From positions 22,603,142-22,667,141 of the forward strand of contig CM060121.1 of the NCBI GenBank assembly GCA_030522415.1: a stretch of 64,000 bases of DNA. Direction: 5' to 3'. The notes beneath the pieces are model-generated. The model did not search any database. It saw only the letters and a program-made list of their open reading frames with translations, and was not told where the DNA came from. Below are positions 34,651 to 48,210 of this stretch, piece by piece. This DNA is from Channallabes apus. Its lineage: Eukaryota; Chordata; Actinopteri; Siluriformes; Clariidae. The number at the start of each line of letters is the position of its first letter. Positions within the stretch are counted from its first letter, which is position 1. The translations under genes and the position numbers were made by a program.

Positions 34651-36287
34651 AATAATTCTGCTGCCACATGATTGGCTGATTAAATAACTGCATAACAGCA
34701 GGTGTAAATGTTTTCCTGTTAGACAGTTAATATGTTGTGTGTGCATGTTTGCATTTAAGCTGGTATTGTAAACCGAGACTTTTGATTGAGAATAACAGAA
34801 CACAGCTACAGTATGAGAGTAAAAACAACCTTTATTTTTCTATATAATCCCCTGCTACTAATGCATTTATCCCAGAGTTGCACTAGTGGTTGGATACAGG
34901 TTTTCCTCTAACTAAACGTTCACAGGAAACCCTGCAGTCGACTGAGGATCGTCATTCACAGATGTACGGCCTTCTTTAAAACATTTGCACCATTCATTAC
35001 TGGTGCTTAAAGTCTACTGTAAATGTCAATAGGCTTCACGTCTACATGAAAAAATTATTCTATTAATAATCATTCTATTAGTTCAAGTTTGACTTAAACA
35101 CCCCTTATATACTGTATATTGACATGAGAGAATTTGCATTTTAATTGCTAACAATGTTTTTATTGTATGTGGGCCAATATCTACTTTCAAGACACACATT
35201 ATCAGTAGGTTAAAGGTTCTAGTATACCTTTAGCTACCTGTATCTTATCCACTGGTTAAGACTGATGAAAATAACCTGAGTATGCCAATATTAATATACC
35301 ACAGACATTAGTGTATGTTGTAAAATAGAGTGGTAAACTGCATTTTTTTTTTTTTAGAACATTAGGCCAGGACAACATATTATGAGTAATCCTGTTCAAT
35401 ATTTCCCTTTTGTCTTTAATGATACATTTTCCCCCTTAGGCATGTTTTGAGAACACACATAGACATGTGCAATCACTACCTGCTGTCATCACATGAGGAT
35501 CTGCAGATTTGGGGAGATATTAACTGGGATTTTGTGTCCTTATAATACTGCTTGAATGAACAAGATTAAAGTTCGGCTCATTTCGGATGGCATTCACAAA
35601 ACTGGTCTTAGATCTGTGGCAGATCTTTTTAATCCAGACTCATATTCGGGCATGTGTCTATCAGGTCTCGTGTACTCTAAGCGGACCAGCTATTTGTACT
35701 GGAGGGTTTGGAAATCAATTAGTTTGCACGGCAGCACAGTGTAGGCGATTATTCTCCAGATCAGTTTTGCTGAAGGTCTAATTAGCCTCTTAACTGTCAC
35801 CAACATTTGTCCCCATTTGCCTCCCAGGATCAAATGGACAGTGTTCTCACATATTTTGTTTCTCATTCATGTGGCTTTTCTCATTAGAAGGCTAAGACTT
35901 GGTGTTTTGTGTACTATAGACAGAACACTATTGAGATTGACTGTCACAGCTGAGTTACAGCAGCAAGAATAAAGAATTTTGTTTCCGCCTGCTTTATATA
36001 CTTCCGAACAGAGCTGTGCCTATTGCTCCAGTTCAGCAGGGTGACTACCAGGCCACGGCTACAACCTTATGCAGCTTGTAAAAATGTCATCCCGTTAACA
36101 CAAGGCTTCCATACATATGAGCATATATTTATAGAAAATATTTTCATATACAGTATACTGTACTATATATACTAAAATTTTTGCATATATACCCTATTAT
36201 TAGTATATTAATATAATATACAAGACACTATTTTTCTTTTCCTGAAATGTGTTTTTTATTCTGACTCTCTCTCTCTCTTGCTATATA
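34651..36287. other. Intergenic, nothing recognised
   Basis: No gene or element recognised; a short CT repeat lies near 36260-36280 next to the Tc1 insertion. Confidence 0.5.
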
Positions 36288-37907
36288 CAGTGGTGTGAAA
36301 AACTATTTGCCCCCTTCCTGATTTCTTATTCTTTTGCATGTTTGTCACACTTAAATGTTTCTGCTTATCAAAAACCATTAACTATTAGTCAAAGATAACA
36401 TAATTGAACACAAAATGCAGTTTTTAAATGAAGGTTTACGTTATTAAGGGAGAAAAAAAACTCCAAATCTACATGGCCCTGTGTGAAAAAGTGATTGCCC
36501 CCCTTGTTAAAAAATAACTTAACTGTGGTTTATCACACCTGAGTTCAATTTCTGTAGTCACCCCCAGGCCTGATTACTGTCACACCTGTTTCAATCAAGA
36601 AATCACTTAAATAGGAGCTACCTGACACAGAGAAGTAGACCAAAAGCACCTCAAAAGCTAGACATCATGCCAAGATCCAAAGAAATTCAGGAACAAATGA
36701 GAACAAAAGTAATTGAGATCTATCAGTCTGGTAAAGGTTATAAAGCCATTTCTAAAGCTTTGGGACTCCAGCGAACCACAGTGAGAGCCATTATCCACAA
36801 ATGGCAAAAACATGGAACAGTGGTGAACCTTCCCTGGGGTGGCCGGCCGACCAAAATTACCCCAAGAGCGCAGAGACAACTCATCCGAGAGGCCACAAAA
36901 GACCCCAGGACAACATCTAAAGAACTGCAGGCCTCACTTGCCTCAATTAAGGTCAGTGTTCACGACTCCACCATAAGAAAGAGACTGGGCAAAAACGGCC
37001 TGCATGGCAGATTTCCAAGGCGCAAACCACTTTTAAGCAAAAAGAACATTAAGGCTCGTCTCAATTTTGCTAAAAAACATCTCAATGATTGCCAAGACTT
37101 TTGGGAAAATACCTTGTGGACCGACGAGACAAAAGTTAAACTTTTTGGAAGGTGCGTGTCCCGTTACATCTGGCGTAAAAGTAACACAGCATTTCAGAAA
37201 AAGAACATCATACCAACAGTAAAATATGGTGGTGGTAGTGTGATGGTCTGGGGTTGTTTTGCTGCTTCAGGACCTGGAAGGCTTGCTGTGATAGATGGAA
37301 CCATGAATTCTACTGTCTACCAAAAAATCCTGAAGGAGAATGTCCGGCCATCTGTTCGTCAACTCAAGCTGAAGCGATCTTGGGTGCTGCAGCAGGACAA
37401 TGACCCAAAACACACCAGCAAATCCACCTCTGAATGGCTGAAGAAAAACAAAATGAAGACTTTGGAGTGGCCTAGTTAAAGTCCTGACCTGAATCCTATT
37501 GAGATGTTGTGGCATGACCTTAAAAAGGCGGTTCATGCTAGAAAACACTCAAATAAAGCTGAATTACAACAATTCTGCAAAGATGAGTGGGCCAAAATTC
37601 CTCCAGAGCGCTGTAAAAGACCCGTTGCAAGTTATCGCAAACGCTTGATTGCAGTTATTGCTGCTAAGGGTGGCCCAACCAGTTATTAGGTTCAGGGGGC
37701 AATTACTTTTTCACACAGGGCCATGTAGGTTTGGATTTTTTTTCTCCCTAAATAATAAAACCCCTCATTTAAAAACTGCATTTTGTGTTTACTTGTGTTA
37801 TCTTTGACTAATAGTTAAATGTGTTTGATGATCAGAAACATTTTGTGTGACAAACATGCAAAAGAATAAGAAATCAGGAGGGGGGCAAATAGTTTTTCAT
37901 ACCACTG
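36288..37907 (+). mobile_element. Tc1-like transposon, family A, copy 3
   Basis: 1,620 bp with TA at 36286-36287 and 37908-37909. Nearly the same sequence as copy 1, including the 210-bp terminal repeats. Confidence 0.95.
36667..37689 (+). pseudogene. Tc1-like transposase (DD34E) with nonsense mutation
   Basis: Open for 270 codons from the ATG at 36667 to TAA at 37477-37479, where copy 1 has CAA (Gln) in PSQSPDLN. The stop lies between the second D and the final E, so the catalytic triad is cut. The frame then continues to the normal stop at 37687-37689. The HTH and first two acidic residues are unchanged apart from small differences (LPWGGRP instead of LPRSGRP, TKVKLF instead of TNVELF). 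Confidence 0.94.
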
Positions 37908-37909
37908 TA

Positions 37910-40539
37910 CAGTATATGCTGCCAGCACAAACCTGTTTTAAGTTCTATACATCAGACTATAAAGAATACAAATTGCAAATTTTACACGCCAGTCCCAGGA
38001 GAATAATGTGGTTTCAGCAGTTTCCTCATTTATAGCTGCAGAGATGAAGCAGACACCCTGCAGTTGATTTTACAGGAACAGCACCTCGCGAAGCTTTTTA
38101 GCCAACGTTAACCTCAGAAATTTGGCAACAGTTAATTTTATTATTATTTAAAGAAGGCCATGTCATATTGTTGATCCATTGAATATTGGTTAGTATTATG
38201 GAACAATGCAACTTACAACCTGCAAAACAACTTAGTTCATGGTATTATGCAAGATTACAATTTAAAAAAAGTTGTCATGTCAAAGCCTCAACAGGAAAGT
38301 AAATTTACTTCATCCTGAACACTTTTAAGGAAGAAAGCTTACTTAATGAATACTTCCATAAATGTAAAAAAGATTCTCCTTACAAAACCCACCATCATAT
38401 AAACATTTTGTTTGTTTAATAACATTAAAATATGTGGAGTATCTGCTATACAAGTTCTTTTCTTTAAGCTATTTATATAAGATATTTAGAGATTATATAT
38501 TCAAAATGTATTTCATTTTCACTAATAAAATACATAAAATGTCATTTAATCAGCATTTAGTTGAGGCAAAGTACTTACTGTATAAATACTTAAAATAATA
38601 TTCTTTATCTTCTGCATGTCTGATACATTTTTTGGGGTTTTTTTTTTTGCAGAGAAAGAACAAAATGTTGAGGTCATCACAACCTTATCATGGAAGAATC
38701 AATACTTTGCAAAGGACATAAAAGTAAAAAAAAAAAAGTAAAAAAAAAAAATCTTTTATGCCCTTTGCACTGTATTGACATACATTTTATGTACATTTCA
38801 CTGGGTGCTAGTATTTTGGGAGCTGAGCATACAGTATAGTAGGAACAGGAAATACCCAAAGGTGTGACCCAATTCTCCAGTATTAACATAATGCATGATC
38901 CACAGTAATGCTTGCTCATGTGTGCCAGATAATCCACTCTGATCCAAATAAATATGCCAAATGCATCTTCATATAAGTCAAAAATAATGGTAATTTAATG
39001 ATTGTATACAGTATAAGTAAGAGCAGCCACAACTGCCGTGACAGATGTGATCATTAGCAAAGCAACTGAGCGGCTTACTTGGGTCTCTCAAATATCTGGA
39101 GCTGGTGGAAAAGTAGATGGGAATACATTTGATTAATTCAATTATGTCTAGGAATAATTTGTAGACCAGGACCCCATGAAATTTTTAATAAAGTATAGAG
39201 AAATAAAGGTAGTTTGCACTTAGGAAATCATTGGGATAAATGACACTTTCAAGTGTGAAGGAAAGGGTGATATCATCTTGTTCTGTGTGATATGTCCATA
39301 AAACAACCCCATCATTGTGCGTCCTCATTCATTCTACTTTCTATAGTCAGTGTCCGGACAAATGTTCATTCAACTATCTTTGATCTCAAACATTCCGATA
39401 CATCATGTGTACATGTGTGTGTTTGGGTCTCTCTCCTGGTTAGGCAAGCATTTCCAGTCAACATATCAAGGCGAGGTGGACACTTTAAGCAATCAGTGCA
39501 GAATTCTTGAGTTCTTCCACAGCAACTTTGATAAACCATGTTTTACCACTTCGTTGAAGAAAAAATTTTATTCTACAACATATGAAGACATCCTACAAAT
39601 TTTGGCTATACCATGCAGCTAAATGACTAAAGAATATGTATTCCTTTATTCACATTTTAATGTAGTCCAAGATAAATCTATGTTCTGAATTAAAGCTTAT
39701 TTTTCACTATAATTAACAAGTTAACTAGAATCATTTAAAATGCATACACGTATACAGGAAGCCTTTTCAATCTGTAGCCTGTCTGTGTTTTATATAATGA
39801 ATAATGTAAATAGGAAACCCAGTCAATCAATCAATTTCTGAATCTTTCCACTGACCTCAATTCCTGATCTCAACTACTGGCCCTGTGGCTTCACGTGCGT
39901 TCTGAAACGCAAATCAAATTGTGCAGGATTTGTTAAAATTATGGGTTTATCCTAATTCGTACAAATAACTCAAGGAAGCACAGCTTTCAGCTAGCAATTT
40001 GGGTTTATCTACCACAGAAGTAATTCATTCCCTGGAAAAGAGTGGGTGCCTAATCGCTCCAAATCAGGATGAATCCTCTAATTTAATATACTGTAGGATG
40101 TATTACTTTATTAGGAGACATTTTATTAGAACTGTCACAGTCATCCTTTCCAGTGAGTTTTTCTAATTGCTAGTGTTGTTGTTTTGTTATTTAGGATCTT
40201 CTGGTCTGATTATGATTTAGTTTAACCTACATTCAAAAAATATTTTTAGTCTTATGTAGCTTTTATATATTATTATAATATACAGTATATTATTGCTAGT
40301 GTCCTGATTGTCATTATTTTAAAAAAGTTAAGAATTTAAAATACTTTAAAATATTGAATTTCACTTTTATCACAGTACATTTGGCCACCACTGTACAGTG
40401 TATTGTATACTTATAAAATACCCTAGTAATGTATTAAAACTCATTCATATAAATTTATTCAGTTGAAAGTGGAAAAGTCAGTGGAACATCTTGAGTAATC
40501 GACCATGCTTTTAACTGTAGTTCTATTCTTATTATTCTT

Positions 40540-40541
<2 letters not shown>
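37910..40541. other. Intergenic, nothing recognised
   Basis: AT-rich, with A runs at 38727-38750. No gene or named repeat. Confidence 0.5.
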
Positions 40542-40579
<38 letters not shown>

Positions 40580-40580
40580 T
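40542..40580. repeat. (AAT)n microsatellite
   Basis: About 12 AAT units; similar arrays at 40835-40870 and 43301-43336. Confidence 0.9.
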
Positions 40581-40835
40581 AAAATAACTTATTTATCAAT
40601 CTTTTAGTAAAGTTTGTGTACACACTTACATAAGCCCAACTGGGGAAAAAAATTATGAAACTTTTGAAAATATATTTGTACTCAAGTGTGTAAAGTGCAT
40701 TTATGTAAGACCAAAAAAAGTTCAGGAGTTCAAGTTCAAGAGTTTAGACATCTGGGAGCATGAACTTAACAATGAAAAGCAGAAGTGGAAGTTATTTGCC
40801 TTCTATCCTAATTAAATATTTCAATATTCAACAAC

Positions 40836-40872
<37 letters not shown>

Positions 40873-40874
40873 CT

Positions 40875-41375
40875 GGCGGCACGGTGGTGTAGTGGTTAGC
40901 ACTGTCGCCTTGCACCTCCAGGGTCCAGGTTCATGAGGTCAAATTATTGCTCTGCATCAAGCAACACTGAGGGAATGAAGTTCCTAGAATTTATACACAT
41001 TAATTAAAACCTGGGCAGCGCGGTGGTGTAGTGGTTAGCACTGTCGCCTTGCACCTCCAGGGTCCAGGTTCGATTCCCGGCCAGGCTCGATTCCCGTCTG
41101 TGTGCATGGAGTTTGCATGTTCTCCCTGTGCTTGGTGGGTTTCCTCCGGGTACTCCGGTTTCCTCCCACAGTCCAAAGACATGCAGATTAGGCTAATTGG
41201 CGTTCCCAAAATTGACCATAGTGTGTGAATGTGTGTGTGTGAGCTCTGCGATGGATTGGCACGCTGTCCAGGATGTACCCTGCCTCGTGCCCTGAGTCTC
41301 CTGGGATAGGCTCCAGGTCCCCGCGACCCTAAATACAGGATAAAGCGGTATAGAAGATGAATGAATGAATGAATG
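40875..41375 (+). mobile_element. SINE with duplicated head (composite)
   Basis: A head segment 40875-40932 (GGCGGCACGGTGGTGTAGTG to CCAGGTTC) is followed by about 80 bp of unrelated sequence and then a full SINE from about 41013, starting again with GCGGTGGTGTAGTGG and ending in GAATGAATGAAT. AATAATAAATCT occurs at 40863-40874 and 41376-41387, so one target duplication encloses the whole composite. Part of that motif lies in an AAT microsatellite, which weakens the point. Confidence 0.75.
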
Positions 41376-41884
41376 AATAATAAATCTTCTGAGGCATATT
41401 GTTTTACGGTTATTCTTAGACAGACCAGCATGTCTCCATGTTTATACAGCACTATATAAAAAAAAGCAAAACGTTTTATTTGTCCTTATTTAAACTTGAA
41501 GGTGTGTTCCACATAGACTAAATTTAATATAAAACACACACACTGTAGTAATCCATGCAGTTTATATTATTTAAAATTGATCAAGTTGCATTTTATTTAA
41601 GTTAGTCTTTTATACACAAACTCATCCAAATGTTTTTTCTACATTTCCAGGAGTCAGGACTATATTGGATATCAAAATTATTGTATGAGCATCTACAATG
41701 ATTCCATACGTATCCAGCTTGATAAATGAGGCTCAGGATAAAAAAAGAAATGCTACTTGTTTGACATTTTAGAAGAGCTTTTAAACAAATACAATATACT
41801 GTATTTCTGAAAGGGGATTGTCCATGGTTCTTATCACCGTAAAAAAGGTTTTAATGAATGAATAATTAACGATAAAAAAGCCTA

Positions 41885-42035
41885 ATCTGCAGGTGTTCGG
41901 ACTGTGGGAGGAAAACAGAGTATCCAGATGAAACCCATCAATCATGGGGAAAGCATGCAATCACCATGCACCCAGACCTGAGGCGGGAATCAAACCTGGA
42001 CCCTGGAAGGTTCTAACCACTTAGTGGTGCTAAGT
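41885..42035 (-). repeat. SINE core fragment
   Basis: GACTGTGGGAGGAAAACAGA, GATGAAACCCATCAATCATG, GGCGGGAATCAAACCTGGAC and CTAACCACTTAGTGGT match the reversed SINE core and head. Diverged. Confidence 0.7.
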
Positions 42036-42794
42036 TGAGTAAATCCAAGCTGGCTATATAAATCCATCTGGATTTATTTCTACTGCAAATTTGTTTATTT
42101 CAACTGAAATGAAATCTGAAAGTATAAAATAAACACTGGAAATTTTATTGTGTATATGTGTAATTTTGCCTGTGGGTCCACTGTGACCTTGACAAGGATA
42201 CATATATTTGCAATTGCTCAGCTATATCAGGTAGTTGGCATTCTGAAATTGTTATATATGTTTTTCTTTTAAACTTTGAATACCTGCACCTGTAGCGGTC
42301 AATACACAGCCATAGTACAAATTTTATAAATGAGTTTCCAGTGTATCTAAGCTCGAACTGTGTCTTAAATAAACTGTCTGAGCAAAAACATAAGCCACAG
42401 GCTCCAATATTGTATCTGACTGGCTTTGATTATGGAACATAATGAGGTGACCAGCAAATGTGTGAAAATCAGTGCTCATACTCCAAAAACCACACTTTCA
42501 CAATCCTGGAATAGGCCATTGGTGGAATAACCTAGTGATTTAGTATATTCAGGTAGTTAATGTATTGCTTGACTCAGGCCTTGGACAGTTTAACTCTTCT
42601 GAAATGTTTTTTTTTTTTTTGCCCAGGCAGTCTAATATATTATGACCCTGAAGTTATTGTATATTTTTTTAAACAGTAGAGGAACAGGTAATTCATTTAT
42701 TCATCTATTGCAGTATAAAAGTTGAGTAATTGTGTGTAATGTTAATTTAATATAGTCATTTTGGTTCACGAGTGTGTGTGTGTGAAACTCTCAC

Positions 42795-43299
42795 CTTCAA
42801 AATCTACTGTTCCATCTTCATTATTGTCAACCTCTCTCACCACAGCCTCAATCTCTTTCCTGTTAGTGTTTTCACCAAGCAGCTTCTCCATAGCATGCCT
42901 CAGTTCATCAATAGTGATGGCGCCATCACCATCCATGTCGAACTACATACACACAGAAGGAGAATTACCATCAATAAAACAATAAGCGAGGGAGACAGTC
43001 TGTTAGCAGCTTTTTCTAAGTGCCTTTTAGAGGTTGCTTCCAGATGTAATGGTCGCTCACCTCTCTGAATGCTTCCTTCAGCTCCTTTAGGCCGATCATT
43101 CCAGCTGTCTCTTCTAAGAGCTTAGGAGCCATGAGTTCCACAAAATCCTCAAGTCTACTTGACCACCAACTAGAACCAGAGAAAGAGAGTGAGAGTTTGT
43201 AAAAAGAAGAAAAAAAAAATCTCAAATGTGCATACATTGTATTATGTATGAGGGTGTTTAAGTCAATCCAGGACTTTTAATTCTGCATTAGAACACATT

Positions 43300-43340
<41 letters not shown>

Positions 43341-46300
43341 CTTATCCCAGTGTTTCACTTGTGCTTGGACATCATCAAGATGGAAAGTTTTTATAGTATT
43401 TAGAGCCATGATTTGACTTTATGTCTGAAAGACTGGCCTCCCAGGAACTCCTTTAAAATCCCAATCATGTAGAAATGGCTTGGAGCAAGGTCTGTACAGG
43501 GGATGTGGCAATAACTCAAGCTGAATTTCAGTGTGTGCAAATGTTGTTCCTGAATGGTGTGAGAATGGTGCAAGCCTCTCTTGCATGATGGAGACAGATT
43601 ATCTGTTAATTTTCAAGGATAAGATGTTCCTCTTCCTGAACGTTCATGGGAGCAACTGCAGTGGACTCCGAGCCATCTCAGCCAGATGGGCAAAATGTCT
43701 AATATTTAACGGCATCTAAGAAACTCAAATTTGTACTGTGCTTGGAGTCTGTAAATGTCAATCATTTTAATGCCTTCATTCACAAGAAATTTCATCACAA
43801 GACTCGATTTAACTTGAACGTCCCTCAGAATAAAAAGGATGAACATCATTAAAGTCAAGATAGGCTTTTGGCATGTATCAGTTACAGTAGATACATATTT
43901 TTGAGGCATATAAAAGTTAAATAAACATATAGAAACACATAAACACATGGCTTCTTACGGTTCATGTTGAGTGAGTGAGCTGGCTGAGTTCAATCAGCTC
44001 CATTTCTGTGGGCATCTGTCTTTCCCATAGTTGCCCAAATCTTTATAGCTGATGAGCCCATCCTTATCCTTATCAAACTTGCGAAATGCCTGTTGCAACT
44101 CTGAATCACACAAATACACACTTACAGTTTAAAACATATTCCTGCAGTTTTCACCCTAATCTTATCAGATCTGTAAGATTTGCAAAAGCTATTATTTGGC
44201 CAAGTTTTTTGTGCTGATTAGAGAACAGAACGCATGGTTATTTCAAATTTGCTAAGGGCAGTTGGGGAATTCTATCAATAAATTTTGATATAAAACACAT
44301 TTGTTTTTAAGTTTTCAGGCAAAACTCTATATTTTTGTAATTCATCCCTTCAGCAAACAAACACATGGTTACATGTGCTACCAATATACTGTAGTTGTGT
44401 TTTTTGCACGGATAATAAAAATGTATGCGCAGTGTGTACTTTGTTAGAAACACCTGGATTAGTCTAATTAGTAAATCACGTGGCAGCAATGCAAGAATGA
44501 ATAAATAAAGAAATAAAAAAATAAATCACACAAATACAAGTCAATAAATTTAGTTAATTTTCAAACCAACATGAAAAGTTAGTAATATTGTGATCACTAT
44601 GACTTTGATTGTGGCATGGTTGTTGGATGCTTTACAACAGCAAAACATTTCCACTACTGCCAGCCGAGAACAGTCTTTTGGGGTCATGATGATGATACGT
44701 TCTGCCCTGATGCATGCTGAGATGTTTTTTTTTTTTTTGCTCACCACTATTGTAATGAGTGGGTTTCTACACCCTGAATGCTTGAATTATTAAATCTGGC
44801 CATTTTTATCTGTCCACTCATGTCAACAAAGCTTTTACAGCAATTTAATATTGCCCATTAAATGTTGCCCTTTTTTTTTCTTTCTCAGACCATTCTGTGT
44901 GTCAATTTCCAGGATATTCACAGTTTATGAAATACTCAAACCTGGCTCCAACAACCATGCCATGATTAAAGCCACAAAGATCACATCTTTACCCTTTTCT
45001 AATATTTGATGTTATCATTACTCTAGATGATTTCATGCATTTTGCAGCATGATTGGCTTGATCTGCATGAATGATCAGGTGTATAGGAGTTGTTAATGAA
45101 GTGGATGATGCATGCAAATACACCAGATTAACCACAACACTAACAGTAGGAGAATTAAATAGCATTGATTATCAGTTATACAACTGGTGACAGGATCATG
45201 GGTGCCCAAGACTCATTTATGCCTGTGGGGACCAGCCTGTTTGCCTATTTATATTTTCCTGATCTCATTCTGATTGAGCATCCATAGGATGCCCTCGACA
45301 AACAAGGCCCCACCCCACAACAGATAATACTCAGAGGAACATCCCAGTGCCAGACACCACAGCACACCCCCAGAGGCCTAGTGTAATGTAATGGCCTGTG
45401 GGGCCAGACTTGCCCAGATGGCACAAAAGGAACTTACACAATCCTGAGCTTAATATTTTGGGTTTTAATGTCATGGCTACATAGAGTATAGTCATGCATT
45501 TTCTATGTATATTAACAGCCCTTTCATATCAGGCTTGTGCACAATTCAGAATTGAATTGAGAATGACTCCTAAATTCCAATTCAATTCTTGAATTTGAAT
45601 TGAATTTGAATTGATGTCAAAACAGGATCTAGAATTACAATTCGGAATTGAATTAAAGGAAGCAGAATTGCAATTCAATACAAATTCAAAGAAATTCATA
45701 TACATAAGTGAAGTGTTTAACAATGAAGCTTTATAATATTTGTCAGATATGATTTCATTACATATTCTATAAATTATATTAGTTTGAACTACTTGTACAG
45801 ATTACATTAACAGGAAATGTTTCCTCCCAGCAATGAATGTTAAAAGCTCTAGTCACAGAACACATAATTAAGTTTGATTTATTGGAATTGTAATTTTGTG
45901 GAACACAATGGAACGTGACTCCATATCCCAGAATGCTTTGCTTTAACCAGGTATTTAAAATGGTTGCCAAACAATTTGAGGTGGACATTTGTTTGAAAGC
46001 TTCTTTTCTACACAATTTGATGATCAACACTCGACTTTGTGTTATTTTATTACTTTGAAATGAAAATAACATTTTAAACGAAACTAATCAAACATTGAGG
46101 GAGTAATTTATTTCAAGAATTTGATAATTATCTATATGTTGGAACAAAATTTATGCAGGGTTGAGGAGTGACTAGTTCTGTGTAATGAAATTCTGCTATT
46201 AAATTACAAAATTAATCTAATTGTATGTGAGATTCAACACATTCTTTTTGTTGTATGACTGTGTGGAATGTCTTTGAATTGCCATGAATTTAATTCCACT

Positions 46301-47377
46301 TCCTGTCATTCCAACACTTCCTGTGGGGCGGAGTCAATTCAATTCAAATTCCAACTCATGAATTGAATGGCGGCCAATTCTGAATTGTGCCCAAGCCTGT
46401 TTCATATTCGAATTTAGAGTGTGACAGGGCATAAAACATAATGGGTTTACCTCAGAGGTGAGACAAGAAAAGCAGACAGGTCATAAAACATAAACAGTAA
46501 TGGAATGGGTAGTGATACTCAGTGTACAGTGAGTACCCAAAGTACATGGGAAAAAACCCAGAACTGAACTGAACTTATTTTATAATTAGCTGTCATGTAC
46601 ATGATAAATAGACAAGATAAGGTGTCAGTAATCTACGTATCTGTACGTATCTACAGATCATTTAAAAGGTATTCCTTTGAGAATGACTATACAAAAGACT
46701 GTAAGAGAAATGTGCTACCTTCTATCTCTTCAGCTACAAGTTTCCTCTCCTGTAAGACAATTTACAGTCATACATAAAAACAGGTTAAAGCACACACATA
46801 CACATACCCACACAAACTGAATAAACACAAATACAACTGGCTTTTTGCCACCAGAAAAATTATGTAATAAACTAAAGGAAAATCATGTAGACTTGTTTTC
46901 TCCTTGGCCCTTTATAATGTGTTTATGAACAAGCATGTGTTGTCCTACGCTATCACATTGGAGTCCATTTGCTGCCAAACATGATGAAGTTTAATAATAA
47001 TAATTCAGAAAGAGAGAGACAATCATGTTTATTGGCTTGTAGAGAGGCATTCATGGTTTTTGGCTGCAGATGGACATTAAAAGAGCAGGTTGCAGGAATT
47101 GCTAAAAATTGATGCACATGGACAGACGGGTAACAAATACTGTATGCGCATACAAATGTTCAGTCCCGATGAATAGTAAAACCGAGCTTATACATGCATA
47201 CAGTACACACACAAACCAGTTTGACATTTAACCATGATTTCTAAGAGAAACAGAGAGATCTGAGTATCTTACAAAGTTCTTTCCTCTCAGAAAGATGCAG
47301 GCTGGTCCTAGAACCACACTTGACTCCTCCTGGTCCCAAGGCAGTGAATGTGTGAACACGTATGGCTGTGTTTCCAT
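42795..47377 (-). pseudogene. cabp5: cabp5-like calcium-binding protein gene, apparently broken
   Basis: Minus-strand exons: 47273-47377, 46719-46749, 43959-44100, 43061-43169, 42795-42942; all boundaries are GT-AG. Exon 1 gives VLGPACIFLRGKNF, typical of CaBP5, a retinal calmodulin-like Ca2+ sensor. EF-hand 1 (DKDKDGLISYKD), 3 (DMDGDGAITIDE) and 4 (DNNEDGTVDFE) are readable. Exon 3 appears to lack 7 nt after DLGN and to gain 5 nt after IELSQ, reaching a TGA at 43994-43996; exon 4 lacks one T in the VDFEDF codons. A product would stop after about 80 residues. I could not find the last short exon. CaBP1/2/4 are alternatives. It may be a pseudogene or carry assembly errors; splice sites and most codons look well kept, so inactivation would be recent. 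Confidence 0.8.
45530..46399. mobile_element. hAT-type MITE, copy 1 (complete)
   Basis: 870 bp with inverted ends CAGGCTTGTGCACAATTCAG and CAGGCTTGGGCACAATTCAG, flanked by the 8-bp duplication TTTCATAT (45522-45529, 46400-46407). Inner sequence is rich in GAATTGAATT. No transposase recognised. It sits in intron 2 of the cabp5-like gene. Confidence 0.88.
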
Positions 47378-48210
47378 ACGAATACTGTTGTAGTCTTCAG
47401 TAGGATGGTAAATATAAACCTGTAATCTTGTGCACAAATAACCAACATAATGTATAAAGGCAATAAGTTTCTAAAGAAATTCTAAATGCAGACAATATCA
47501 TGCTTTCATCACTATATGAAAATAAGCTTGATTTAATTTACATACACAATGTTTACAGTGCAGAGAAGTGTAATGTACTATTGTATGTCATTAATTCATG
47601 GCAGCCACAGATGATAACAAAATTTCTAAAATGTTCAAGATTTCATACTTCTGTATAGCATTTAGTTATGTTAAGTATATTAAAGTAGAGAGAGAGCGAG
47701 AGAGAGAGAGAGAAGAGTAGAAGAGAGAGAGAATCTGATTGGACATATGAAAATACAGATGAGGCAGGATTTTGTGATATTAATAAAATAAAAAATGTCA
47801 TCAAATTCAAGTTCTCTTCTTTTCCTCATCTGAAATCTAGTTTACATAAAGACACAATATTAAAAAATATATATTGGATAAATTCCATATTAGTGTAATA
47901 CACATTAAACAAGTTTAATTATGCAAATTTTCTTTGAGAACACGTATGCATACTGCATCAAAATAAGGCACCCAGAAAATCACAGTTTTAGTATGACACT
48001 TGTATTTCAAATTTATTATTTGATCCCATTATAACATGCATTTTTTCTATTAATTTTTTTTAGAACAGACTACAAAGTAATGCGTGAAATTTGCTAAGTA
48101 TGTATTACTGAAATTTCTGAAATTGTGAGTTGCTTTCAGATGAAATCAAAAACCTATCGGCCGGTAAAAGATGTGTTTGAAAGAGCAATAAAAACCTCCA
48201 CACTCGAGCA
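47378..48210. other. Intergenic with GA microsatellite
   Basis: A GA-rich repeat lies at 47688-47737. Nothing else recognised. Confidence 0.6.

Noticed and set aside
47228..47437. Extended start of the cabp5-like exon 1 at an upstream ATG
   Set aside because: The upstream residues (MCTRLQVYIYHP) do not resemble CaBP5 and include an AG that may be an acceptor; the ATG at 47377 is closer to the family start.
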